This document shows positions 35,857-52,307 of a stretch of 64,000 nt of DNA, in pieces. The notes under the pieces were generated by a model, which did no database searches, was not told where the DNA came from, and was given only the letters and a program-made list of their open reading frames with translations. Source of the stretch: Antedon mediterranea. Lineage: Eukaryota; Echinodermata; Crinoidea; Comatulida; Antedonidae. The stretch lies in the NCBI RefSeq assembly GCF_964355755.1, contig NC_092676.1, positions 20,442,288 to 20,506,287 on the forward strand, given 5' to 3'. A program made the position numbers and the translations under genes. Position 1 is the first letter of the stretch. Each line of letters opens with the position of its first letter.

Positions 35857-38800
35857 ATGTTTTTCACCCATCGATTAATTGGTATTTCAATACTGATGAT
35901 CGTTACGATATTTCGAATACACGTAAGTATCAACCGTCTTAACTATTTCTACCAGGTGTAAATACCGGCTAAAAATCCTCTGCAGCTCTCATTTAGACTG
36001 CAGACGAACACCAGTTTGGTGTTCGGGTTTGAGGAATGTTTAAATTTAATTGAATGTTTAAGTAAGACCAAGGTAAGTTTAACGGGTTCGGCTGCAATAT
36101 ATAAGGTAAACCTGAATAAGTCCTTGTAGGCTTATTACTATTAGTGATATATAAGGTAAACCTGAATAAGTCCTTGTAGGCTTATTACTATTAGTGATAT
36201 ATAAGGTAAACCCGAATAAGTCCTTGTAGGCTTATTACTATTAGTGATATATAAGGTAAACCCGAATAAGTCCTTGTAGGCTTATTACTATTAGTGATAT
36301 ATAAGGTAAACCCGAATAAGTCCTTGTAGGCTTATTACTATTAGTGATATATAAGGTAAACCCGAATAAGTCCTTGTAGGCTTATTACTATTAGTGATAT
36401 CTTTTGTACAAGTAGGCCTATAGGAATACCGCACTACCAGTAAAAGCCGTAGTATAGGCATATGCAGTGAAACATAGAGAAAAACGGTATGAATCTATGG
36501 CCGTGTTTCCCCAGCCAAAAAATAACCGAAAAAAACTTCATGTGGTGGAAACGGGGTTTAACTGATTCCGCTCGAGAAAAATTATAATAATAATAATGAT
36601 CTTATTCAAATCAGATAATTATCGGTTAATTTTTATCGGTTAATTTTTATCGGTTAATTATCGGTTAATTTTTGGCTGCGGAAACACGGACTATAATCAA
36701 TTGATTCTTTTCTTGACAGTGTTTGTGGTTACCATCAATCGAATCATCAGACGCCCACGATCAAAACGGTTGGCTTTTAATTTTATATTTGCAACTTTTG
36801 TAAACTTTTATTTCAATAAATTTGTGTTATTATCTGCTGTTAGCCTACAATCTTGATTGATTAATGTCATTGAGAAAAGAAAAATTAACGTTAATTTGAT
36901 TTGCTTACTTACTTTATTTAGGCCCTAATATAGGCCTACATCATGTCTAAAAGATGGGCCTACTGTGGGAAAGATTGTCTAAAAGGCCCACTGAAAGAAA
37001 TGTTGTCAGCATCAGCAGTAACAGTTTTTTTATATATTTATTTCAAGATAAATTCGGAAACAACGATTTGGTGGAATTGTTTGGAAGTGATAAACATCAA
37101 AGAGATGGACAGTCAGAACAAGAACATTTTGTAAAAACATTGATCGTTACAGACGATGAAATGACCAGTTTCCATGGTGATGGTTTGGAAACGTATCTGT
37201 CAACACTTATTAGTATGGTAAATTACGTCACGTCTTAAGTTTTATTAATAATTAGTTGTATTGTCGCGAGAAAACAATTTCAAGATATTTTATAGGCACC
37301 GTAACATTTAGAAGATTCATCTATACTTCTAGTGGCAGTGCTTCTACTTTTCTGATATTAAGTCTGTAGATTAAAACTAGCATTGCCTATTTCATGTTAG
37401 GTTTCGACTTTGTACAAATCACCGATATTGGAAAACAGCGCCACAATACGGTTTGTAAAATGGATTCAACTAGAACATATGCAGGTAAGGACCTATTTCT
37501 TATAAAGAGCTAAAACATTTTCGATTGCTCATTCAAGAAATTAGAGTAAGATTACTTTATAATAATATGATGGTGACACGGTCTTGCAGAATACAACTAT
37601 ATGTCAGTGATTCCTGTTGGTAACATCTCCGGTAGAGTGCACTGCAGATCATGTAGCTGACACTAGACTCTATGTGACAGACTATGCCAGTCATCTAGAA
37701 AATAGTCTACCTGTATTAAGTACTTTTAATACACGATATCTGTCACTAGGTAGACACACATCGTCATACTGTACATAATAATAGTATATTACAATTATTA
37801 ATAACCTGACAACATTATTTTTGTTTAGGATGGTTTTGTTGTAGGCTATGAAGCATCTGATACACTTAGACAATTTTGTGATTGGCAGTTCAACGTATTG
37901 CATATAGACCTAAATGAAACAACACCCGACATTGATGTTGCTGTTCTTCTAACTAGGTAGGCAGATGACAAATGCGATTAACTGAGTTGAAGACCATTTA
38001 GCTTCGTACCAAGACACCAGACGCTACGCATTCTGTTTAAACGTATCATTAATTTAGTGTTTCCAGGCATTCTGTGTGTTTCTCTTTTATTTTATACTTT
38101 GTCCACTACAGGTTTGTGGTTTCAAGCGTTTTGTAACGTTATTTACACATTAATTTAAGGTTTTATTCTATTGTATCCTTCACTTCTATTTTCATATAAT
38201 TAACCTTACGTAAAAGTATACTAAATTGAATTTACGCTTCTTCACGTTTCTTCAGACACGACATAGGAAAATCAGAAACACATAACGGAAGCGTTAGACG
38301 TATCAACATGTTGGGATTGTCCGATAGAGGAGGGGCGTGTAGTACACGTCACAGGTGTATATTGGTGCAAGACAACGGACTTTCTGCTGCATTTACAATT
38401 GCTCATGAAATTGGTCATAGGTAGGTTTCACCATGGGTTTTTTTTATACCTCCATGGTTTCACGAAATCTATAAGAATGATTACCTAGGCCTATTTATAC
38501 AGTATGAAATACGGTGTCGGCGGTTTGTTGGAAAAGGGAATGTATAGGCCTAGGCCTACACAGGCCGTCGTTGTATAAGTAGGCCTACGAATGAGTTGAT
38601 GTCATTTTGGTACTTTTCGTATACGATACGGTATAATAATAACTACATATTATTACTTTTCTCCATAATTGATTTGTGAATATACAATGGTTCTGGATCT
38701 AAGTGTTGCTTTAACTTTCAACCAATCAAATTAAGCCGGTCAGATCCTGTAACTCACATAGTGTGTGTATATACCGTGACCCGCTTGGTAGGCTCTTTTA

Positions 38801-41165
38801 CCTTGTTTGGGGTTCGTCGACATTGGCACTTGATGATTCGACCTGTTTTACATGCGGTGATTAATATTTAAAATGGAGAGAAATTTGGGAAGAATGAAAA
38901 CCAGAATAGATATATTTTGCATTATATTCAGTCTTGGGATGAAGCATGATGGTAATGATAAACTCTGTCCAGACGATGGTCATATCATGTCACCGGATCC
39001 ACCGACAGGTCAACGAGCGTTCACATGGTCAGCGTGTAGTGCACAGTACCTTCGAAAGTTTCTAAGGTTAGTCCAGAAAATGAATATTAAAAAAAAAATC
39101 ATATATAATGTTCATAAAGAATGATGATGGATCTAAGGCTACTCCAAATAACGAATAAATAAAGTTATTATACTTCTGCAGTGTTTACTAATATTTAGTA
39201 TAATTAACCATTATTTAGTTCAGAAAAATCGTCATGTTTACGCAGTGATGTTAAAGGAAATGTGGAAGTCGAACATGTCAGTATAAAACCAGGCCAGGTA
39301 TATGACGCCAAGAAACAATGTGAACTAGCGTACAGTGACTCTCTCGAAGAGTGCCCTGGTAAAATGGTAAACAATTTGTTGTATAGGCCTACACATTGTG
39401 AGTGATGATAAAGTATTTATGAGTTGTTTGAAATCATATAAAATAAATGCTTTGATCGAATCTTGTTGTCAAAATGCGTAAGCGTAAAAAGTGACTGATA
39501 ATTTAAAGATTATTTTCTCAGATGAAGCCCGTAGCCAAGAGTTCGTTGTCCACAAAAAGAGGAAAAATCGTCACAAGCTAGACTAGAATTAGGCCTTTTA
39601 CCATTGCCACTGGTCTCGCTTAAAAGGGCACTTCAGGTAAAAGGGGGTTCGTTCGTAATTTAAATTTTTAAAACTTATATTTAGTATGATTTACTGTTAT
39701 TTTTAGGTCGAATGCACCATGCTGTGGTGTCTACGACCGTTGAACGGCAGTAGTACTGGACAGAGATGTACCTCGAACCTCACACCAAAAATGGATGGTA
39801 CTAAATGTGGTGAAGGAAAGGTAGAGACACATTTATTCAGCTATTTCATAAGTATTTAAATAAATATAAATGTTTGTTAATGATTTGTTTCATTGTAGTG
39901 GTGCGAAAGTGGAAAATGTGCTGATAGAATTAGTACAAACACGAAAGTTGAAACACACGCTTCTGTCACCACTGCGAATCGAACCCATGATACTGTGACA
40001 TGTTATGGGAACGGTTGTCACAGAAATACGGAAGAAGTCAATGATTTTAATGGTTAGATTAAAATTTCAGTTTATAGGCCTGTCATAGGCTATAGCAATC
40101 TCGAATAACTAGATTGTTGCACTATAATAATAATGATTGGGTAATAATTTTTGAACATACGCTTTTATATCAGCGGCACATTTCGACATGACGGTGCGTT
40201 ATAGAATACTGACAGCGGAATCGAAACTTTCATTTTTCTTTTCAGTTCATAATTACACCTATTTTGAAAATCCCAAGCAAGTTACGTCTCGTGATTATCC
40301 AAACAATTATCCCCAAAACACTGACCAGACTTACGTCATCAACGCGCCAAATGGTTACGTGATATACTTAGAATTTTCTTCATTTCATCTTGAAAATCAT
40401 AGCTTATGTCTTTATGATTATGTTCAGGTAGGTCAAAATGAATTATAATGGTTATATTATTTAATGACAATTTATAAAGGGCGGAAACCTATAACATTAC
40501 GTTAATCGTGAAACCTACATGTGAGAAGACCACTAAGTTTCATACCTATATTTTCTTTTTTCTTCAGTTCTCTGGATGGGACGTTAAGTTGTGGGTCCCG
40601 TTTAGAAAATTCTAACCCTATCAGGAAAGAGTTCACGCTTCCCTGAATCAAAGATTTTTGGGAATTTAGCATTTATGAACATTCCCTGCTATGTTCCAGA
40701 AATAAATGCCGATGGCTATATAATCACATATTGATAATTTCGACTCCAGAGATATTTGTTAGAAGCGTGTCGCCCACATTTATAATAATAGAAAGATAAT
40801 ATAGGCCTAGATTATACACAAAAGGGGCAAAATCGTCACAAGTTAGACTAGAATTTGGCCGGTTTATAATTACTTACACTAGTCTTTGAAAAGTAAAAAA
40901 GGGGTCGTTCGTAAATTTAAATTTTAGATTTAATTCCAGATAGATTTCGTAATGTTCATTTTTTTTTTTTTCCTAGATTTTTGATGTTGGTTTAAATGAA
41001 TATGCAATATACTGCGGACAACTGTCAACACCGTTTCACATTACGTCACAATCGCGAATTCTTAACCTGAAATTCTACAGTGATAGTAGCATTCAGAAGT
41101 CCGGCTTTTCCTTCCATTTTATGTTTCTTCCTGACTTAGGCTTCAAGAGGAAATTCAGGGATTAA
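35857..41165 (+). CDS. Secreted ADAMTS-like zinc metalloprotease with a CUB domain
   Basis: Twelve exons: 35857-35922, 36720-36768, 37048-37217, 37401-37484, 37829-37956, 38256-38420, 38932-39066, 39219-39366, 39707-39820, 39899-40052, 40246-40427 and 40977-41165. All phases join to 527 residues. A signal peptide (MFFTHRLIGISILMIVTIF) is followed by only about 40 residues before the reprolysin catalytic domain (about 65-265), where propeptides usually exceed 150. The zinc site HEIGHSLGMKHD (216-227) and Met-turn Met240 (IMSPDP) are intact, so it should be active. Residues about 267-390 resemble the ADAMTS disintegrin-like domain (PGQVYDAKKQC, MLWCL, DGTKCGEGKWCESGKC). Residues about 408-518 are one CUB domain (FENPKQVTSRDYPNNYPQNT, YDYVQ, YCGQL, FYSDSSIQKSGF). 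There is no TSP1 repeat, Cys-rich or spacer region. The exon 2 donor (gttggc) is weak, so the N-terminus is the least certain part. Confidence 0.88.
36098..36400 (+). repeat. 50-bp minisatellite, 6 copies
   Basis: Exact 50-bp period (tccttgtaggcttattacta, ttagtgatat, ataaggtaaacc(t/c)gaataag) in intron 1 of the metalloprotease. Copies differ almost only at one C/T position, so the array is very young or homogenised. Confidence 0.95.
36496..36694. repeat. MITE family I next to a metalloprotease exon
   Basis: Ends TATGGCCGTGTTTCCCCAGC and the complement of GGCTGCGGAAACACGGACTA. Inside, the right arm holds tandem atcggttaatttt. It ends 25 bp before the acceptor of exon 2, so its T-rich arm lies close to the branch region. 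Confidence 0.75.
39575..40920 (+). repeat. Pair of intronic direct repeats in the metalloprotease gene
   Basis: Segments at about 39563-39665 and 40818-40925 share aaaatcgtcacaag, tagactagaatt, ggcc and gggg(t)tcgttcgtaa, then taaattttta. The phrase lies in two different introns (before exons 9 and 12) and points to an internal duplication or two insertions of the same element. Confidence 0.6.
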
Positions 41166-41411
41166 GCAGGGATTATTTGGGGGTAAACTCCATGGATAAT
41201 TACCCAATACCCTGAAGTGAATTGATTATCAGAATTATTTTTCCTAGTTCATAGGCCTAATCATGGTTGGACACGGTAGCTTGAGTAGGCCTAACATTTC
41301 TTTTTAGAATTTTAAAACAAATGAAATGAAAAAGACATGCCTGAAACATAACTGAACTGAATCAGTTCATTTATTTCGTATGATTTTATTATTATGTTTA
41401 GGCCTGAACGA

Positions 41412-41417
41412 AATAAA
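41412..41417 (+). terminator. Polyadenylation signal of the metalloprotease gene
   Basis: AATAAA in aacgaaataaatatg, about 250 nt after the stop codon; the downstream region is T-rich. Confidence 0.55.
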
Positions 41418-41876
41418 TATGAAATAATAATACGATGTTTTGAATGAGCTCTTTGTTTATTATGTTAACCTTTAATCTGTATATCTATTATCCATCATCC
41501 CATATATTTGCATTTTTAAAGTATTTAATTAAATTCATATTTTCTGTAAAAAAAATGTTCTATTTTTATTTTCTTTTGTTTTACTGTTTATTGCTATAAA
41601 TATACGTGTGACAATTAGCATATTTGGCACTTTTATTCATTCACCACACGAAACATTATTTCTTAAGTTACATATCTTATGAGTTTAATATAAAATTTAA
41701 ATTAGTTAATCCATGGAGAAATAATATTTCTCCATGGTTAATCAATGGACGATGGGCCGATGTTGTAGGCTATTCGGCTTCTGTTTGTGTAATATTGAAT
41801 AAATGGACTCTCATTTCTTAATCGTTAATTCCGGTCACGTCCCTGGATGGATCCTGCAAATCATGCGTGTGGTCAG

Positions 41877-43359
41877 GCCACCTGTGTCAGGCAAAGATCG
41901 TATAGCGCCACGTAGTGGCGCAAGATATGGAACTGACGCTCGAAAAATGATAATTCCATGGGCAGCCATTCCGGCAAGCGGATTACCCAGTAGGCAATGC
42001 GGCACGCCACCAAATCAATGAAAACAAATAGGATTTACATCTACGCGATAAACAGTACGACTTTATTTTATCTTTCGCGTCAAAATGAAAGAACATCTAT
42101 ATAAAATTCGATTATATAAATTTACTCCATTTGATATTACACTTACATATGCGTATATCACTGTCCAACCTCAAACGGCTACAGAATAAACACTGACTGT
42201 ATGGAGGACGAATTTTGTAGGCAGTCGGTTGAGGCATAGTTATAAATAGTGTCGCGGGGCGCAGCGCGATGCTACGCACTTCACGCCCAAGGTCGGCCGC
42301 GTTTGGCCTAGGCTGGGATGATGGCTTAGTTTATGTGCGAGAGAAGCATTTTTTTGGAGATGAATTGTAATAATTGCCAAATATATTGTCCAAAACTGTC
42401 TTTTTAATTTAAAAATAAAGATGAAGAACAAAATAAATATGAGGATCAAATTTATAATTTAAATTTATTAAATAAAAAAAACAAACAATTCATTCATTCA
42501 TAATAACATTTATTTCTTATCATTTCAAAGTAAACAAAATAACAATTTAAATATAAATAATTAAGAGGGAACACCCAGAAAGTAATAACATTTGGAGGTT
42601 TCCCTCCAAAAAAACTTGTGACGGGTAGCCAGTTAAGAAATTGTAATCATATTGGAGTTTAAACAAACAGAAACAAAACAAGACAAACAAACATGTAAAG
42701 CAAGACAACGACAAATTAACAACAATAACAACATCCTCACGATTTTTGATTTCATTACATTTAATTATTTCTGTTAATGTTATTATTAATAAAACGCTAT
42801 ATTGTCTTGTACATTTTTATTAAAAATTCCTAATTCCCGAACAGCTTCAGTTTTTTTCTTAATCTTCCATCCATCCAAGCCTTGTTTGATCCATCTATCA
42901 TCAAGACGCCAATCAATATCATTCATCCTCCCAGACTTTTTTTTATTAATCATACTAACTAAACTAGGCCTAGTATTCGGCATTAAATATGCCAAGCCTA
43001 CTACTACTAGTACTAGGCCCTAGATCGGATTGCGCAGAAACGCCTGCCTGAACTAAATTTAAACAACAATTTAATAATTTTGTTAATGTTTACTAACAAA
43101 AAAATATATAGGCCTATTCTAAAAACTTACCACTACAATTTACCCAATACAACACGAGAAAACTTCCCGAACAAACAATAACACGTCACACGTGGATGTG
43201 GTTCAATGGTTTATTATACACTTCCGGGGTATGTGATCGCGTAACTTGCTTGCCGGAATGGCTGCCCATGGAATTTCACTCATGCGCAGTGTATAAGAGA
43301 TAGGAGTTCCCTATCTTGCGCCACTTCGTGGCGCTATAGTATCTTTGGTGTCAGGTGAC
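41877..43359. mobile_element. Non-autonomous DNA transposon, about 1.5 kb
   Basis: Long imperfect terminal inverted repeats. Left 41877-42000 has cacctgtgtcaggcaaagat, tatagcgccacgtagtggcg and ccatgggcagccattccgg. Right 43240-43359 has the complement of each in order. Each arm holds its own small palindrome (GCGCCACGTAGTGGCGC on the left, a mismatched version on the right). The interior is AT-rich apart from a GC-rich block at 42240-42320. The minus-strand ORF 42786-42995 (MNDIDWRLDDRWIKQGLDGW) has protein-like composition and could be a transposase relic; I cannot name its family. Confidence 0.75.
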
Positions 43360-44050
43360 AATCCGAATCGGCAGCAGCAGTAATATAATAAGGTAGGTAG
43401 GTAGGTGGGACGGGAGTTCTAGCTATATAGCAATCATTTTAAACCCATAATAGATTGTTTCTAGGTTTCTGTGAAACTACTTCCACAATATAACCATCTT
43501 ATAAGCCTTTAATTTTAGATGAATGAAGACCTTTAGCTAGCTAGAATCTAGGCTAGCCTAGGCCTCCTATATCTAATCTAGCCTAGCAGTAGGCTCTCCT
43601 CTATAGGAGGCCATGACCTGTGTGTGTTCAAGTGCAGCGAGGGTAAAAATATAATATAGCCTATCTAGGCTAGAGCCTATTAAATATTAGGCCATTATGA
43701 GCTGATATAAAAATGCTATCAAATACATTCTAGCATCTTGTTTAATATCATATTATTAAATATTTTTTGGTATAATGTCATGCAATATATATTTTAATTT
43801 TTTGTATTTAAAAAAAACAACTGTGTGATGTCAGTCAACTGTGACAATAAAACATGGTCAACTATGCATATGATGTTATTGTTTACTGTATATTATTATA
43901 TGGGCTGATTTAGGAAACAATGAATCTATAATCATATGCACTGTGATAGCCTCGCATGTCAGGAGCACTGAAAATAATAAATTGCATACGTCATTTGTTT
44001 TTAAGTATATCTTTCTTGGAAGACTACAACATATAAAACACAAACTAACC
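43360..44050 (+). promoter_or_regulatory. 5' region of the PTGR1-like gene
   Basis: No exon is recognised. A (GGTA)n run lies at 43392-43407, and the palindrome-rich taggctagcctagg stretch is at 43535-43680. Transcription of the downstream gene should start in this interval, but no TATA box or initiator stands out. Confidence 0.3.
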
Positions 44051-49181
<5,131 letters not shown>

Positions 49182-50479
49182 CGATTATACAGCATTGAAA
49201 AAACTTGAAAGTGTTTAACTTGTTTAAAAGAAAGAAGAATAAGTCTCCTCTCTAATTTTTCTTTCCTATTCTAAACTAAATATAAAAATGTTAATATTAG
49301 GTTGGTGATTCATATAATATAAATTTGATATGTGGTGGAAGGGAAACATTTAGAATACTGATTGCAAGTTCTTCTTGAATGCAGTAACAATCAGATTAAA
49401 ATTATGTTTGAAAGTACTATTGAAGTTACTAGTAATTTAAACCATGCAAGTAATATTTTAAAAGCAACCAAAAATTACTATATTTGGAATAATAATAAAA
49501 TAATCAGTATTATAGAATACTGTGTGTAATTAAGAAATCGATACTTTACTAATAAAACAAATCACTAAATGTCGTCTTTGTAAGAGTCTTCATTTATTGC
49601 CAACATCATTGTTGAATTTCATTGGCAACCATTCAGGGTAGAAAATGCTATTTTATATCAACGGATGTTTGAACATATCCAAGGTGGTTTAGCGTCTTTA
49701 CTCAGAAGGTGATTGGAAAGCTGTCAAACTGCTGGTAGAAAAGTGTTGACATAACGATTTTGAAGCATAGGCTATATATTATCACATATGGGATGAAGTT
49801 TACAGTCAGAAGACCTCATGCGGCTTGCTGTTTATTGTCGCTAGACACGATACAGCTAATAGAATCGGCTTTGACCTTCATTTTCTTTCAGAGTTCTCTG
49901 CAAGTTTTTGTGAACTTTACTGTGTCTTACAGTCACGAATATTGTTTTTCTGCGTTGTATATTAATGAAATACGTTTGAAATAGGGCTAATCATCATAAT
50001 AGTTTACTGTCGGAAGACATAATACTGCATGCTGTTTAATGTCGCTAGACACGATACACCTCGTCGGTTCGGCTGTGATCTTCATTTTCTTTTAGAGTTC
50101 TCTGCAACTTGACTATGCCTATACAGTCAGGAATATTGTTTTTATGCATTTTATATTAATGAAATACGTTTGAAATAGGTCTAATCATCATAATAGTTTA
50201 CTGTCAGAAGACATAATACTGACATCATTCGGCTGTGACCTTCATTTAGAGTTCTCTGCAAGTTTTTGTGAACTTTACTGTGTTTTACAGACACGAATAT
50301 TTTCTGCATTGTATATTAATGAAATACGTTTGAAATAGGGCTAGCTTAATGTATATAAAGTTGACCACGTTGACACGTGTCACGTACACAAAACCTGTTT
50401 ATGTTCAACCTATTGATGGTAAGCGTAGGCAATGTTCCTTGCTGTATAATTATGAGCTCTTTCCCCCATATATACTGTT
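49182..50479. other. Convergent intergenic region with about 200-bp tandem repeats
   Basis: It lies between the 3' ends of the PTGR1-like gene and the GNAT gene. From about 49797 to 50345 three imperfect units share cagaagacataatactg, gtcgctagacacgatac, agagttctctgca and ttaatgaaatacgtttgaaa. The third unit is shorter. The ORF at 49760-49984 is read through the first unit. A minus-strand AATAAA at 50478-50483 overlaps the GNAT stop codon. Confidence 0.75.
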
Positions 50480-51166
50480 TTATTCTTTTTTTAACTCCAT
50501 CGTATATTTATTATGAGGTATGCTTGGAATAAAAATTGAATCACTTCCAAAAAACGGTTTTAGCATAATTCTATCTACTTCAATAAAACCGCACTTTCTA
50601 TAAAACCTCGTCGCCTTTGTTGACCATGTGGTGGCAGTCAAAATAGTCAATTCTGCATAGCCACACTGCGTACAGAACTCTTTGGCAGCTTCCACCAGAA
50701 GACGTCCGACACCACAACGTTGATATCCGTCACAGACGTACATCCTGCTAAGCTCTGCAATTCTATCACCGACTTTATGTATTGCAACTGTACCAATGAT
50801 GGTGCCATCCAGAACGGCAACTTTATAACAGCAATTGCCATGAGCACACTGCTGACAAGCGTTTTGTCCTTCTATTTCTGCTTTTGTACATAATCTGTAC
50901 CAAAGTTGTACTTGATAAAATCGGAAACAAAAACACGTCAGGAAAACAGCTATGGAACAGATTAACGAAGCAGTGAAGTACAACGTCAAACAGCAAACTA
51001 TGAACAATATTGTTGTTGCAAAAGAAAAGAATGTGAATGAGTAGATCGCGTTTTGAAAATATTTGTTGAAATCTACGATTCCTTTGGCGAATATCTTGAT
51101 TGCTATATCAACCTCGTTCGGTTGAATATCACGAATAATGACGTCTTTCTGATACCGACGTGACAT
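50480..51166 (-). CDS. Intronless NAT8-like GNAT acetyltransferase
   Basis: One uninterrupted reading frame of 228 residues with start and stop. Residues about 41-85 are a long hydrophobic hairpin (TTILFIVCCLTLYF, SLICSIAVFLTCF) that anchors the protein in a membrane, as in the vertebrate NAT8/CML group. The GNAT fold follows: VAVLDGTIIGTVAI, ELSRMYVCDGYQRCGVGRLL with the acetyl-CoA loop QRCGVG at 149-154, then ATRFYRKCGFIEVDRIML. NAT8 proteins acetylate cysteine conjugates or lysines at the ER membrane; which applies here is unknown. The absence of introns contrasts with every neighbour and may mean retroposition or a naturally single-exon family. It is unusually cysteine-rich at 103-113 (ACQQCAHGNCC). 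Confidence 0.9.
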   Translation of the reverse strand: MSRRYQKDVIIRDIQPNEVDIAIKIFAKGIVDFNKYFQNAIYSFTFFSFATTILFIVCCLTLYFTASLICSIAVFLTCFCFRFYQVQLWYRLCTKAEIEGQNACQQCAHGNCCYKVAVLDGTIIGTVAIHKVGDRIAELSRMYVCDGYQRCGVGRLLVEAAKEFCTQCGYAELTILTATTWSTKATRFYRKCGFIEVDRIMLKPFFGSDSIFIPSIPHNKYTMELKKE

Positions 51167-52307
51167 CGTTATAAATCGAAATTCTGCTTCCGTCTGAATT
51201 AAGCTGGACGTTAAGAATTGGGAATTGCCGGTTAGTTATTATATAAAAGGCGCACTAATATACTCTCTCTCTCTCTCCGCCGAGTGTAGATTTGTCCCGG
51301 TAATTTTAATTAATAACTAGTGTAGGCCTATAAGCTAAATGTCATGGCACCAGCTTCTGCGAATAACAACCCTTGGCCCTACCAATTAATACAACCCATA
51401 TGGTATGAAAACACTATGCATATTATTATTTAATTAATAAATAAATAATGTACCAGTTTATTTCTCCAATTTCAAAGAAATAGGCCTATATATAGGCCTA
51501 GTCATAATCCTACCATGTGCTACACTTCTAATAGCGCACGTGTGTACGTAATACTAATATACTCTATGGTATAATGATGACAAAATGTCTAGCAGGTCCT
51601 TTATCATTTTGTATTCTGAAAATAGTTATTATCATAAAATAGCCTAAAAAGGAAAAACTCTCCTAAAACTTAAAAAGTGATTCACCAGAAGAACTACCAA
51701 CTCAGAGCCATATATATAAAGAGTTCGGAAATTAAATGGATTAAAGCTATTTTTGTTGTTTAAAATCATGTTTGCAGTAACTTTATAACTTCGTTATTAT
51801 TCTAACAAAAACCTTTAAACAAATTGATTGTTTGATATTAAATTTGATAGTTAAAGTCTTTTGAACGTTATACATTTTTAAAACAAAGGACTCAACTCGA
51901 TACTCTACATAGGAATAGTTGGACATAAACACAAACACGGCTTCTAATCCATTAAAAGTCTTTATGGCTCTGTGTACCAGAGAGATGTAATAAGAACACT
52001 CTCACCAACTACAAGTCGCACGCCCTCTATAGTGTACACCTGTGTCCTTTAGGCTGTTACAGTATTTGGTATTTAAAACAGATATTAAAATGCTGTTTAT
52101 TATTACATTATTAATTACAATTAGAAATAATATTATAGAATTGCGAATATCTATAAATTATGTGTCTTTAAAAACAGTCAAGAGTATAAGCAATATCTGA
52201 TATAAATATAGGCCTAGGCCTAATATTAAGTAATATAAAAACAATAAAACAGAGGGAGTATGCGTAATTCATTGATTTTTACAAACAAAACACAAAAATT
52301 GAGAATA
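51167..52307. other. Divergent intergenic region between GNAT and PLEKHA genes
   Basis: No exon is recognised. It holds a (CT)n run at 51261-51278 near the GNAT start and several taggcctata palindromes at 51325-51500. The 5' UTRs and promoters of both flanking genes should lie here. Confidence 0.4.

Noticed and set aside
42786-42995. Independent small gene on the minus strand
   Set aside because: It lies inside the inverted-repeat element at 41877-43359 and is better explained as a transposon relic; no splice partners were found.
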